The notes beneath the pieces were generated by a model, which worked only from the letters and a program-made list of their open reading frames with translations, searched no databases and had not been told where the DNA came from. Of a stretch of 64,000 nt of DNA, positions 30,362-38,815 are shown piece after piece (positions within the stretch are counted from its first letter, which is position 1; every line of letters begins with the position of its first letter). The position numbers and the translations under genes are program-made. The DNA is from Ahrensia sp. (GTDB lineage Bacteria; Pseudomonadota; Alphaproteobacteria; Rhizobiales; Rhizobiaceae), in NCBI GenBank assembly GCA_002706335.1, contig PAKZ01000032.1, positions 206,023 to 270,022 on the forward strand. The letters run 5' to 3'.

Positions 30362-32538
30362 GCTGCGCTACGCACAAACTTGGCCACCTGCCGACTGACC
30401 GGATCCCGCTCCTCGACAACCTGCAAATGCCCTTCCTTAATCATGGCGCGCAGGATAGATGCGGCGTGCTTCTTCTCGCCCTTGTCCTCCACGTCGACAC
30501 CTAGAGCGTACGCGACAGCGCAGCCAGCCCAATTCCCTCTGGCCTGCGTCGCCATCTTGTAATTTCCGTTGTCGACAGCAACGCGTATAGCCGCCATTTG
30601 GTCTTGCGTAAGCCCGCTGATAACGTCCTCGGCATCAGGCCACTTCCACTCTGTAACAACGCCGGCGTGGTCCTGCGGCTTTGCCAGACCGCGCCCGTTG
30701 CCTAGCGGGACGCTTTCAAGTTTGCGCCAATCCATCGCGCCGGACATCTTCGTCAGATTGGATTTCCCTTGGTGGATATTGAAGTAACTGTAGCGGTCCG
30801 TGTCAGCGATGCCGGCCTGCGTAGCTTGGTCCTCCGACATGCGGTTGAGCACACGTACAGATCTTGCCGCGCCGATAAGCGCAACAGCACCTCGAGCGTC
30901 CTCGACGGTAGCCTCGCGGTCCGACACCTTGCGCAGATGATGCACAACGTCGATAGAGCAATTGGTTCGGTCGGCTATATGCGCCCAAAGCTTTGCGACC
31001 TTGTCGATTGCGCCGTTGTCGTTCTCGTTGACCTGGTGCGTAGACACAAATGGGTCGACGATCATCACGTCGATGGCGTTTCGCTTGATCTGCTCGACGA
31101 CAGCCTCGACGATCGGCACTTGAATGCGAACGCCGCTACGCCTGTCGTCGATCGCAACTACGAGTTCCTGTTCGCGGCCGGTATCAAGGAATAAATTCCC
31201 GTCGACGTCCTTTGGCTTTAGGTTGTAATGCAGACAAGCCGCCATGATGCGGCGCTCCATTTCGTCGCGCGGATCCTCGGCGTTGAATAGCCATACGCGC
31301 ATGCGCTGCGGTGGTTTCGTGCCAAGGAACTGCTTGCCGCTTGTCATGGACAACGCCTCGGCAATGCTGTTTGACGTCTTGCCTAGGCCGCCAGGGCTTA
31401 CCGTCACGCTTACATATTTGCGGATGTAATGCGTGCCGAAGGCGAATTCGCGCCGCGGCAGCGTCTTAGGGTCGGTCCATTCGAATGGTGTTGCGTGGAA
31501 ACCTTCTGGTTCTGCGGGCTGCTCGCAGTCCGGTTCGCTGTCGGCTTCCGGTTGCGGTTCGTCGTCCTTGCGCGCCTTGGCCAAGCCGTTGGCAATCATG
31601 CGGCTGATGTCGACCAACCGCGTGTTGTCGTTGTCATGCTGCGGCTTTGGTATCTCGCGCGGCTGCTTTGCGCCGGCATCAAGCCCGCGGCGAATCTTCG
31701 CCCAAGTTTCGCGCTCGCCGTCCTTCTGCAGTACGCCACACGCTGACGCAGCCGCATATAAACCGGACTCGGCTTCGCCTCGTGAGACGGCGCCGGCCGC
31801 GACTAGTTGGCCGATCGAGAAGGCGCTGGCGTTCAACTGGTAACCGCGATTGCCGGCCGCGCATTGCGCAAGGCTATCGAGTTCGCCTTGCATCGCACGC
31901 TCAACATACGGTTCGTTGCCGCCTGGCTTGTAGTGGTAATCGGTTGGTTGGTGTGTGGCGGGAGGCGGGAGAAGAAGATTAAGGAGCCAATCAGGTGCCG
32001 CGGCGATTTCGGTTTCTTCAATCCACTCGTACGTCCGTCCGTCCGCGGCGCGCGAACCGGGCGAGACGATATAGCCGCCCTGGCCCCGAATATCTGTGGC
32101 TATGCCAAGTCCGCCACGGTTGCGGATTCCGCTCTGATATCGGAAGAAAATATGGGTGCCTCCGCCCATTGTCTTAGCACGTGCGGTCTTAGGCAGTGGA
32201 CCGTGTTCTTCCTCCATGCGCGCCAGCCAATCATGGCCATCACCAATGCCTGGCTTAACGTCCAAATCCAGGACGAAAGCACCAATGCGCTCGCCAGTAG
32301 GTATGCCGACCATTGCGGTCGGGTTGCGCTTCCATAGCTCTCGAACCACGCGCTCATTCAGCGTGGCGCCGCGAAGTCCATTGCTGACCAACGGTGTCTT
32401 GACGGGGAAAACCTCGCCTGTGATTTCGTCGTATTCTTCCTGACCTCGAACGGGGAACACAGGCCAACCGCGCGCGATGTAGGAAAGGGCTAGGTCAAGT
32501 GGTTTCAAAACGGCGGCCTTTGTTGTTTTGGCCGCCAT
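30358..32538 (-). CDS. Bifunctional primase-polymerase and RepA-like helicase
   Basis: The 726-residue protein has an N-terminal Prim-Pol domain (YIARGWPVFPVRG, FVLDLDVKPG with catalytic Asp residues, GGGTHIFF) in the first 200 residues. A C-terminal AAA/RecA-type helicase domain carries Walker A SPGGLGKTSNSIAEAL and DVMIVDPFVSTHQVNEND. It would prime and unwind at the phage origin. It lies about 1.1 kb from the repeat cluster. The protein starts directly next to the upstream methyltransferase stop. Confidence 0.88.
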   Translation of the reverse strand: MAAKTTKAAVLKPLDLALSYIARGWPVFPVRGQEEYDEITGEVFPVKTPLVSNGLRGATLNERVVRELWKRNPTAMVGIPTGERIGAFVLDLDVKPGIGDGHDWLARMEEEHGPLPKTARAKTMGGGTHIFFRYQSGIRNRGGLGIATDIRGQGGYIVSPGSRAADGRTYEWIEETEIAAAPDWLLNLLLPPPATHQPTDYHYKPGGNEPYVERAMQGELDSLAQCAAGNRGYQLNASAFSIGQLVAAGAVSRGEAESGLYAAASACGVLQKDGERETWAKIRRGLDAGAKQPREIPKPQHDNDNTRLVDISRMIANGLAKARKDDEPQPEADSEPDCEQPAEPEGFHATPFEWTDPKTLPRREFAFGTHYIRKYVSVTVSPGGLGKTSNSIAEALSMTSGKQFLGTKPPQRMRVWLFNAEDPRDEMERRIMAACLHYNLKPKDVDGNLFLDTGREQELVVAIDDRRSGVRIQVPIVEAVVEQIKRNAIDVMIVDPFVSTHQVNENDNGAIDKVAKLWAHIADRTNCSIDVVHHLRKVSDREATVEDARGAVALIGAARSVRVLNRMSEDQATQAGIADTDRYSYFNIHQGKSNLTKMSGAMDWRKLESVPLGNGRGLAKPQDHAGVVTEWKWPDAEDVISGLTQDQMAAIRVAVDNGNYKMATQARGNWAGCAVAYALGVDVEDKGEKKHAASILRAMIKEGHLQVVEERDPVSRQVAKFVRSAA

Positions 32539-33597
32539 CTAGGCGGCCTTTTTCGTGGTGTTGTCGTTTGCGGCAGTGATGTCCGCTACTGCTTCTTCGC
32601 GCGCTTCGATGAACGCGATTGCCGCTTCGGCATTGATTGCATTGCCGTAACCGCGCAGTCGTCCCACGCGGGCGGAAGCCCCATGAGCCAGCGGGAATGT
32701 GCCGGATTCAACTGGCCTCCACTTTCCATCCCGGCAGAAGAGCCAGTCAGGATTTGACCAGAAGCCGTTAGTCGGGCTGGGCCGTCCGTGTCTATGAACT
32801 GCACCACTCCCGGAAGCGATACTGTTGCCTTCGTTCCATTCGGTCTCCGTCCTGTTATCGTTGACCCCTTCGGCAGTCTTTGACCGCCATCCCCATTGGA
32901 TTTTGTCGGACTGGGCCAGCCTGCAATCTGCGCCGCTTGTATCAAGTCCTGTGGCGATCCCTTGCGCGCTATCTCCGATAGCGCGCCCTCTTCCGTCCTC
33001 ACGTTCTTCTCGCCGTCCGCTTGTCGTGTCGTCGGCCAACCTTGCCGTCCAGTAGAGCCTGTCGCGGATGTGCGGAGCGCCGACGCCCGCAGACGGGAAC
33101 GGGACCGCCCCGAAGGCGTAATCCATTCCTTCCAGGTCATCTTGTACAAGGTCGACCCAAGGATTTGCGTCCTTGCTCGCAACCTGCTCTCCAATGATGT
33201 CTGAAGGTCGGCACTGCTGGATAAGCCAAAACCACGCCGGCCATAGGTGCCGCTCATCATCAAACCCATTTCCTTTGCCTGCGCTGCTGAAAGGCTGGCA
33301 TGGGCAGGATCCGGTCCAGACGGCGCGGTCGTCCGGCCACCCTGCTTTGCGCAAGGCGTAGCTCCAGACTCCGATTCCTGCGAAGAAGTGGCATTGGGTG
33401 TACCCGGCAAGGTCGGCGGGTCGAACATCGACAATTGAACGCTCATCTACATCTCCCGGCGCCACGTGGCCCTGTTTGATTAGCTCGCGCAGCCACGCTG
33501 CTGCTTGCGGGTCTATTTCGTTGTAATAGGCGTGTGCCTTGTTGTTGCGGCCAGAAACAACCGGCGCATTATCGTTATCAGAAAGGCGCTTGGTCAT
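32539..33597 (-). CDS. DNA (cytosine-5-)-methyltransferase
   Basis: The 352-residue protein has motif [20 protein letters not shown], the PCQPF catalytic loop with Cys100, GEQV for motif [14 protein letters not shown] for motif VIII, and [15 protein letters not shown] for motif X. It transfers methyl groups to cytosine. No matching restriction enzyme is obvious nearby, so protection against host restriction is likely. ATG at 33597 is used, with GGAGG 10 bases upstream. A second long frame overlaps most of the gene. Confidence 0.92.
   Translation of the reverse strand: MTKRLSDNDNAPVVSGRNNKAHAYYNEIDPQAAAWLRELIKQGHVAPGDVDERSIVDVRPADLAGYTQCHFFAGIGVWSYALRKAGWPDDRAVWTGSCPCQPFSSAGKGNGFDDERHLWPAWFWLIQQCRPSDIIGEQVASKDANPWVDLVQDDLEGMDYAFGAVPFPSAGVGAPHIRDRLYWTARLADDTTSGRREEREDGRGRAIGDSAQGIATGLDTSGADCRLAQSDKIQWGWRSKTAEGVNDNRTETEWNEGNSIASGSGAVHRHGRPSPTNGFWSNPDWLFCRDGKWRPVESGTFPLAHGASARVGRLRGYGNAINAEAAIAFIEAREEAVADITAANDNTTKKAA
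32586..33446 (-). other. 286-codon overlapping frame inside the methyltransferase gene
   Basis: This frame lies wholly within the C5-methyltransferase gene on the same strand. It begins [18 protein letters not shown] and carries [20 protein letters not shown] and [19 protein letters not shown] recall very similar phrases in many phage hypothetical proteins, where they also lie next to or across methyltransferase genes. It could be a true overprinted gene or a by-product of GC-rich code in the other frame. I favour non-coding unless translation is shown. Confidence 0.3.
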
Positions 33598-33898
33598 CGA
33601 CAATAATCCTCCGGAGTTCATCGGCGCAGCCGCGCCAAATGGCGCCGCATAACTCGAGCGCTTGGCTTTCCTCGTAAGCGCCTAGGTCCGTGCCGTACCG
33701 CTCGATAACAGCGCCGGCCGCTTCCATCCCGCCGGCACGCGCTTTTAGCTCGTAAGCATCAAGACGCTTGACGCTGCGTATGTGCTCGATGATGTCGACG
33801 CATTCACGGCATAACCACCGCGGCGGGTTGTCGTGCGCGCTTACGCCGATCGCCCTACGTCCACAGACATGACAAGAAGATGGGTCATGTTCACTCAT
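33578..33898 (-). CDS. DUF6511-like zinc-ribbon phage protein
   Basis: The 106-residue product starts with a zinc ribbon (SSCHVCGRRAIGV and WLCRECVD) and has a helical C-terminus with AAGAVIERYGTDLGAYEES. This matches the DUF6511 proteins common in alphaproteobacterial phages. Function unknown. ATG overlaps the HNH stop (ATGA), and its 3' end overlaps the methyltransferase start by 20 bases. Confidence 0.75.
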   Translation of the reverse strand: MSEHDPSSCHVCGRRAIGVSAHDNPPRWLCRECVDIIEHIRSVKRLDAYELKARAGGMEAAGAVIERYGTDLGAYEESQALELCGAIWRGCADELRRIIVDDQAPF

Positions 33899-34599
33899 AC
33901 GAGTCTCCCCCGCTGTAATGCGAAATCAATTGGGTGCTTTGCGCCTTTCTTCAAATTGCAAATCGGACAAAGCACTTGGAGGTTTGACGGCCAATTAGAC
34001 CCACCAAGAGCTAACGGCATGATATGATCTACATGACGTTCGTATTTTGTGGACCATCCACATTCAACGCATTTGTAATTCTGCCTTGCATTGATTCTTT
34101 CGATATCCTGTGGAGTATAAAAGCCTTCTGCATTTCTCTTTTTAGCGGCCCTATTAGCTGCGCGTGTTATACATGCCTGCCTAAATTCAGGATCGTTTAC
34201 CCTGCGACCCTTTATGTATTCTCTTGATCTTTCTCGTTCCATCTCTGCGAAAGCAGGATCGCTAGCCCTTTTTCTGGCAATGGCTAATCTTTGTCGCTCA
34301 CGAAGCGCCGCTCTGTTTTCAGGGATATTTCTTGATATTCGCTCTAATTTAGTCTTACGTGCACGCAAGACTGGATCTGAATTCCTTTGCCTCCCCTCGT
34401 CTTGCTTGCATATCGTGCAATGTCCACCGCAATTTCGCAAAGACGTGTGTCCGTGTTTGCATGGATTGCCAGTATAGAAGTACCTAGCCCCTGCCGCTTT
34501 TGCCTGTATTCTCGTTACGTGCCACGGGCCGAACATCGTTTCGACAGACCAAAGTATTCTATCTGTCACGCTCTTGCATCTCCCGTATACGGAAACCAA
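33895..34599 (-). CDS. HNH homing-type endonuclease
   Basis: The protein has RYFYTGNPCKHGHTSLR, ICKQDEG, and a C-terminal HNH: CVECGWSTKYERHVDHIMPL, then LCPICNLKKG. The first pattern (YFTGxPCKHGH) is typical of stand-alone phage HNH endonucleases. TTG at 34599 with AAGGG is the likely start. ATG 34536 is an alternative. The DNA is visibly more AT-rich than the neighbours, suggesting a separate origin. It may spread by homing or act on packaging or defence. Confidence 0.82.
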   Translation of the reverse strand: MVSVYGRCKSVTDRILWSVETMFGPWHVTRIQAKAAGARYFYTGNPCKHGHTSLRNCGGHCTICKQDEGRQRNSDPVLRARKTKLERISRNIPENRAALRERQRLAIARKRASDPAFAEMERERSREYIKGRRVNDPEFRQACITRAANRAAKKRNAEGFYTPQDIERINARQNYKCVECGWSTKYERHVDHIMPLALGGSNWPSNLQVLCPICNLKKGAKHPIDFALQRGRLV

Positions 34600-34607
34600 A
34601 GCCGCCC

Positions 34608-36146
34608 TTACCCGCCATTATGCCGCCGTCCGTTTTGGTCCGCAAAGTGTCCGTAGATTTTGCGTCCTTCACCCCGTTGCCCCCCCATATCGACTCCACC
34701 AAACAGCGGAAGATTGTCATTCGCCACCTGCTTGATCGCGCGCGCCTTGCGTGTTGCCGGTCCAGCGTTTGCTAACTTCATGCGCTCGGCAATGTCTGCT
34801 TGGTACTCTTCCTCGCGCTCGATCAGTACGCACCGCATGCCTTCTCGCCAAGCGGCTTCACCTGTGCTACCGCTACCCGCGAACGGATCCAGCGTTAGAC
34901 CGCCCTTTGGCGTAACCAGTCGCACAAGCCACTGCATCAAATCGACGGGCTTTACGGTCGGGTGCTTCGACCCGATGCGGTCAAGCTTGTCAGCCTTTGC
35001 CGTGTAGAAGAAGCGTGCTGCGGAGCCGGAATCGCCATACTGCGGTCCACATGGTGCGTTGCTTATGCCAGACCATATGCCGCCAGTACCGCGCGCTGCG
35101 CCGTTGACTCCTGCCTTGCTATCAGGAAAAGCACCAACAACCTCGTCACTGCCGTCGTGCACGATGTTGGCTGGCCATCTTCCGGTAGTTTCGCGGCCTG
35201 CGGTTTCACCATGACTGCTGATAGGCGTTACAGTTGTTCGGCAATCTAGGTCTTTGTTGCCTGCGCTTGGATTGTGGCGCTCTTCCGTACCAACCCGACA
35301 CCCGTCGATATTAAGCGCGCCAGTGCCGTGCTCGAGCACGTTTTCTGCGACTGTTCCTATAAGCGGCTTGCGCGCAAGGCAGATTGGCTCCCAGCTCGGT
35401 TTCAGCGCCGTTCCCCATCCTTGCCATTCGCGGGCGGCTTCGGTTGCTGGATCTTTAGAGTCGTGTTCGTGGTAACCCTTCTCTGCTGCCTCCTGCATCC
35501 AAGGCCGATCGTCACCAAGACCTTTCTTGTATTTGTTTCCAGTTGGTCCCATTGGCGTCTTTATCTTGTGGCGCTCAGCACCAAGCTTCTTATCAATCGC
35601 CTTACTCACATCATGCGATTTGGGAAATCCGGATCCATAGGTCCAAGCTGCCATTCCGCCAAATTGCGATTCCTCCATCAGCTTAAAGAACGCCTCGGCC
35701 TGCGCATTATTGAGCGACTCAATGAACTTCGACGCGACGCTGTCGGTCGCCACCATGTTTAGAATGTCGTCGCGGATTTCGAAGCCGGAGTCCTCGATCG
35801 CACACGCCATGCGATGGTAGGTTCGCGTTGCCGAGAATGCCGCGAGCCACCCGCCTGGCTTTAGCACGCGCCAAACTTCCGACCACAACTCAACGCGAAA
35901 GGCTAGGTCACCCCCATCCCATGTCTTTGACATGAAACCCTTGGAGGCGCGAGCATATGCGCCGTCTGTGCCGAATTTCGCGGGTGCTGCATTCGCGCTG
36001 CCAAACCTCTTGACGATACTCGTTAGATGATAAGGCGGATCCGTAACACACGAATCAATCGAGCAGTCTGGAATCGACTTTAGAACTTCAAGGCAATCAC
36101 CTCCCTTTAGCGTTACTTTGCCATCGAGAAAAATCTTGTCGGTCAT
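34608..36146 (-). CDS. DNA N6-adenine/N4-cytosine methyltransferase
   Basis: ATG at 36146 overlaps the HNH stop as ATGA. The 512-residue protein has the catalytic DPPY (Asp36-Tyr39, VTDPPYHL) near its N-terminus and the SAM motif LDPFAGSGSTGEAAWREGMR near its C-terminus, the beta-class order. A long central domain (about residues 150-380) should recognise the DNA target. No cognate restriction gene is seen, so it is probably an anti-restriction or regulatory methylase. Confidence 0.9.
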   Translation of the reverse strand: MTDKIFLDGKVTLKGGDCLEVLKSIPDCSIDSCVTDPPYHLTSIVKRFGSANAAPAKFGTDGAYARASKGFMSKTWDGGDLAFRVELWSEVWRVLKPGGWLAAFSATRTYHRMACAIEDSGFEIRDDILNMVATDSVASKFIESLNNAQAEAFFKLMEESQFGGMAAWTYGSGFPKSHDVSKAIDKKLGAERHKIKTPMGPTGNKYKKGLGDDRPWMQEAAEKGYHEHDSKDPATEAAREWQGWGTALKPSWEPICLARKPLIGTVAENVLEHGTGALNIDGCRVGTEERHNPSAGNKDLDCRTTVTPISSHGETAGRETTGRWPANIVHDGSDEVVGAFPDSKAGVNGAARGTGGIWSGISNAPCGPQYGDSGSAARFFYTAKADKLDRIGSKHPTVKPVDLMQWLVRLVTPKGGLTLDPFAGSGSTGEAAWREGMRCVLIEREEEYQADIAERMKLANAGPATRKARAIKQVANDNLPLFGGVDMGGQRGEGRKIYGHFADQNGRRHNGG

Positions 36147-36754
36147 GCCGCCGCCCTTTGTTCTAAATTGTCGTTTGCCATCATCTTGCGGGCCAGTTCC
36201 CATGCGTAGCTTCCGGAGCCCATCCTGATAATAGCGTCGCCAGCCTTGGCCCACTTATGTGCGGCGTCTGCTTTTCTATGGCACGGAGGACAAAGACTAA
36301 TCAGGTTGTCTTCATGGTTAGCAACATCTGCGTCGTCAAACATGCGGAATGGCACCTTGTGGTGAACGTGCAAATCGCCAGTCGCACAGCATTCCTGGCA
36401 TTCGTAATTGTCGCGCTTTAGGATTGCTCGCTTTATCGACTGCCAATGCGGGCCTCGCTTATAGACGCCGTTGCCGCCTTGCCAGTTTGGAGTAATGTCT
36501 CCTTTCCAGTTAGCGTCGCGGCATTCGCGTGTGCAGAATTTGCCCATCCCCTTGCCTTTATCGAGCCAACTATTCAGCCGTTCAAATTCAGCACCGCAAC
36601 CAATGCACGTAAGTTTTACCTTTTCCTTCGCAAGCTTCTCTCGATTGGCTATGTACTGACATTCTTTCGAGCAGTTGATGCCGCGACCATGTTTGAGTCG
36701 GTGTTCCGCAACCTGGAATACGGTCCCGCAAACCGGGCATTCGCGGTCAATCAT
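36143..36754 (-). CDS. HNH endonuclease with N-terminal zinc-finger pair
   Basis: The start chosen is ATG at 36754 (GGAGCAGG upstream and ATGA overlap). The 203-residue protein has two Cys4-like units (CPVCGTVFQVAEHRLKHG and CIGCGAEFERLNSWLDKG), a CTRECRDANWKG segment, and the HNH DLHVHHKVPFR, ISLCPPCHRKAD. Such proteins are found near methylases in phages and can be homing-type. With the adjacent adenine methylase it might instead form a restriction-modification-like pair. Confidence 0.82.
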   Translation of the reverse strand: MIDRECPVCGTVFQVAEHRLKHGRGINCSKECQYIANREKLAKEKVKLTCIGCGAEFERLNSWLDKGKGMGKFCTRECRDANWKGDITPNWQGGNGVYKRGPHWQSIKRAILKRDNYECQECCATGDLHVHHKVPFRMFDDADVANHEDNLISLCPPCHRKADAAHKWAKAGDAIIRMGSGSYAWELARKMMANDNLEQRAAA

Positions 36755-36987
36755 ACCTGCTCCACGAAGTAGTCGTCGTATGTTGCGACGTTTAGCTTGC
36801 CGTCTGCTGCTGAGTTCCAGCCACAGCGGCACATGTACTGGTCGTCGATGTAGAGGCCGACACCAACGTCGACGCACTCTGCCTCCGCGGTATGCCCGCA
36901 TTCAGGGCACTCCATGTACTGGTCACCGTAATTTGTGGTGCCGGCTTTTCGCGCCCCGTGTGCATCAACGTTTTCTTTGCTGCACAT
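36751..36987 (-). CDS. 78-residue zinc-ribbon-like protein
   Basis: ATG at 36987 (TGATG overlap, GGAGG upstream). The product has CPECGHTAEAEC and MCRCGWN, together enough ligands for one or two zinc sites. No family recognised. It is coupled to the HNH gene downstream. Confidence 0.65.
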   Translation of the reverse strand: MCSKENVDAHGARKAGTTNYGDQYMECPECGHTAEAECVDVGVGLYIDDQYMCRCGWNSAADGKLNVATYDDYFVEQV

Positions 36988-37193
36988 CAACCCGCCTCCA
37001 CTTGCGTAGGGGCGGTAAGCGCGACTCGCTTTGCCTCATCAAGAGAATCTAGCCACATGCCGTTAAAGCGAACGCCGCTCCCGTTAACGACAATAGCCCT
37101 TCCGTCGAATGCGTCAGGATGCGTATATATCCAAGCGCCGCCGCGCTCGTCTCCCTTGAATTTCTTAGTCCATCCGTCCTTTAGCGTCTTCAT
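36987..37193 (-). CDS. 68-residue hypothetical protein
   Basis: ATG at 37193 overlaps the Gp157 stop (TGATG). The product is a small mixed alpha/beta protein with a Trp-rich middle (GGAWIYTHPDAF and FNGMWLDSLDEAKRVAL). No family recognised. Confidence 0.6.
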   Translation of the reverse strand: MKTLKDGWTKKFKGDERGGAWIYTHPDAFDGRAIVVNGSGVRFNGMWLDSLDEAKRVALTAPTQVEAG

Positions 37194-37693
37194 CACGCCA
37201 CCCGCACGCTAAGCGTTTCATCGCCGGTCTTGATAGCGGCGCCCTTGACTACGCGGCCGGCCTCAAGCGCTTCCTTGATAAGCGTCTTGTCTGGCGACTT
37301 CACAACGCGCATAAACCGCGGCGCGATCAGCGTTTCGTCGGTAATCTCCACGCTGTCGCGACCCTTGCCGACGCTGATTGTGGCTTCGGCAAGCTTGCGC
37401 TTGGTAATGCAGCCGACCTTCATTAGCTTGAGCATCAGAGACCGCATGGCGTCTTTGCGCTTGTCGGAGCGAGCTTTTCGCGCTTGCAAATCCTTGATGC
37501 GCTCGCCGATCGCGGCCGACATGGAATTCGCATCGCGCTCCTCGGTTAGCAGGCGCGACAGCACAAAGTCTGCGTCCGTTTCTCCAGACAACATGTCGGC
37601 TCGCAGCGTTTCGTCTTCCTCGAGTTCCGGGTATGCGGTAAGTAGGTCTGCGAATGCGCGCTCGATGGCGGCAATCTCGTAATGGTAGTTCAT
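37193..37693 (-). CDS. Siphovirus Gp157-family protein
   Basis: The 166-residue product has the Gp157 pattern: a long N-terminal helix with YPELEEDETLRADML, a middle coiled coil (IGERIKDLQARKARSDKRKD), then KVGCITKRKLAEATISVGKGRDSVEI, shown split as KRKLAEATISVGKGR. Gp157 proteins are associated with phage replication or resistance, but the role is not settled. It belongs to the replication cluster. Confidence 0.83.
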   Translation of the reverse strand: MNYHYEIAAIERAFADLLTAYPELEEDETLRADMLSGETDADFVLSRLLTEERDANSMSAAIGERIKDLQARKARSDKRKDAMRSLMLKLMKVGCITKRKLAEATISVGKGRDSVEITDETLIAPRFMRVVKSPDKTLIKEALEAGRVVKGAAIKTGDETLSVRVA

Positions 37694-37702
37694 GGCGTTC
37701 CC

Positions 37703-38164
37703 CTACTTGTGAGCGTAACCGAGGCGACCGGCCGTGTTGCGAAAAATGCCAGTTAGTTGCTCGTCGATTTTATACTTGGCGCACGCATGCGAGATGTTCA
37801 TTGCGCTCTCTTCGCCGCGCTCGCTGGCCGCCTTCCAATCAAAGAACATCTCGACGACGTCGAAAAGATCCATGCAGTTGACGCCGTTTTCGTAGTGTTC
37901 AGGGTGATGGGAATTGTTCTCGTAATGGTGCTTGAGCATCGGTCCTAGAATCGCCGTACGCCGCTTGTACTCTTCCGTTCCGTATGGTGCCGGCCCCCCT
38001 TCGTCGATCATCTCCTGCATCTTTTGTAGTGGGTGCATCTCCACCGGATCGAACTTGCTTGCGTCGTGCCTCGCTCCTCGCTGGATCATTTCGATTGCGA
38101 ATTTCCCAAGCAATTCGCTAACGCGAGCTATATGGCGCAGTGTTACAGTTTCAGCAGATGACAT
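37703..38164 (-). CDS. DUF5662 protein (HD-like motif)
   Basis: The 153-residue product begins with a helix and has GARHDASKFDPVEMHPLQKM and HHYENNSHHPEHYENG, the His/Asp-rich pattern of DUF5662, which may bind metal as a hydrolase. ATG at 38164 directly follows AACCACCACA (38165-38174), with a second copy at 38183-38191. Function unknown. Confidence 0.75.
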   Translation of the reverse strand: MSSAETVTLRHIARVSELLGKFAIEMIQRGARHDASKFDPVEMHPLQKMQEMIDEGGPAPYGTEEYKRRTAILGPMLKHHYENNSHHPEHYENGVNCMDLFDVVEMFFDWKAASERGEESAMNISHACAKYKIDEQLTGIFRNTAGRLGYAHK

Positions 38165-38190
38165 TGTGGTGGTTCCTGAAGCGTGGTGGT

Positions 38191-38598
38191 TTAGGCGTTC
38201 GTCGCCATAGCGGCAGGGTCGAAATGCGAAACAAACGACGGGTAATAGTCGTCCGTGCTGGCGGTTCCGACCTCAAGCACAGCCTTACCTGTTGTTGTGT
38301 CGATCAACTGCAGGATGTCGTCTTTGTCGCCAAAGCTGCCGCTTGTCTTGTGCGTCCCAACAACCTCGATTGGAGGAAATACGTTCTGCATTTCGGCAAG
38401 ATCGTCGACGATTAGTTCCTGCATGCAACTACGGTAGCCGTCGCTCGGATCCTCGACCGCTGCGTATACCGTTCCGTTCAAGCGGAATCGGCAAACAGCG
38501 CAATCCTCGTACTCGTCAGTCCAACGCTTGCGGCTTTCCTTTGAGAAGTCGACGGCATCCAGCATGTGCTTGCCGAGCATGTCTGTAAGTTCGGTCAT
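38191..38598 (-). CDS. 135-residue phage protein under a repressor-controlled promoter
   Basis: The product begins MTELTDMLGKHMLDAVDFSK and has two cysteines (CAVCRFRLNG), which could bind metal, then a beta-rich domain. No family recognised. AACCACCACA at 38611-38620 and AAAGGA precede its ATG at 38598. The promoter is at 38636-38664. Confidence 0.65.
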   Translation of the reverse strand: MTELTDMLGKHMLDAVDFSKESRKRWTDEYEDCAVCRFRLNGTVYAAVEDPSDGYRSCMQELIVDDLAEMQNVFPPIEVVGTHKTSGSFGDKDDILQLIDTTTGKAVLEVGTASTDDYYPSFVSHFDPAAMATNA

Positions 38599-38635
38599 CG
38601 TTGATTCCTTTGTGGTGGTTCAATAGTGGTCGTTC

Positions 38636-38664
38636 AAATTATGCGTTTTCGCCTATTTTAGCAA
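38636..38664 (-). promoter_or_regulatory. Internal repressor-controlled promoter
   Basis: TTGCTA (38664-38659), 17 bases, TAATTT (38641-38636), with operator TATGCGTTTTCGCCTA at 38640-38655. It lies across the 3' end of the small upstream gene. It would boost transcription of 38598 leftward (Gp157, methylases, primase). Confidence 0.75.
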
Positions 38665-38815
38665 TAGGCACATTGTCATTATCTGCCTCGTAACGCGCCG
38701 CGATCTGCGCCAAGCGGATGGCGTCGTCGCGCACTATTATCCAGCCTGCAGCGCGCAAATCGGCGATGGCATTTGCGCCTATGATATCTGTTGGCTCAGA
38801 ACGGGATTTCGTCAT
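38639..38815 (-). CDS. 58-residue hypothetical protein
   Basis: ATG at 38815 overlaps the end of the helicase gene by about 20 bases, and TAA at 38641-38639 lies inside the operator. The product (MTKSRSEPTDIIGANAIADL) continues RAAGWIIVRDDAIRLAQIAA. No family recognised. Its 3' end also serves as promoter and operator. Confidence 0.6.
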   Translation of the reverse strand: MTKSRSEPTDIIGANAIADLRAAGWIIVRDDAIRLAQIAARYEADNDNVPIAKIGENA

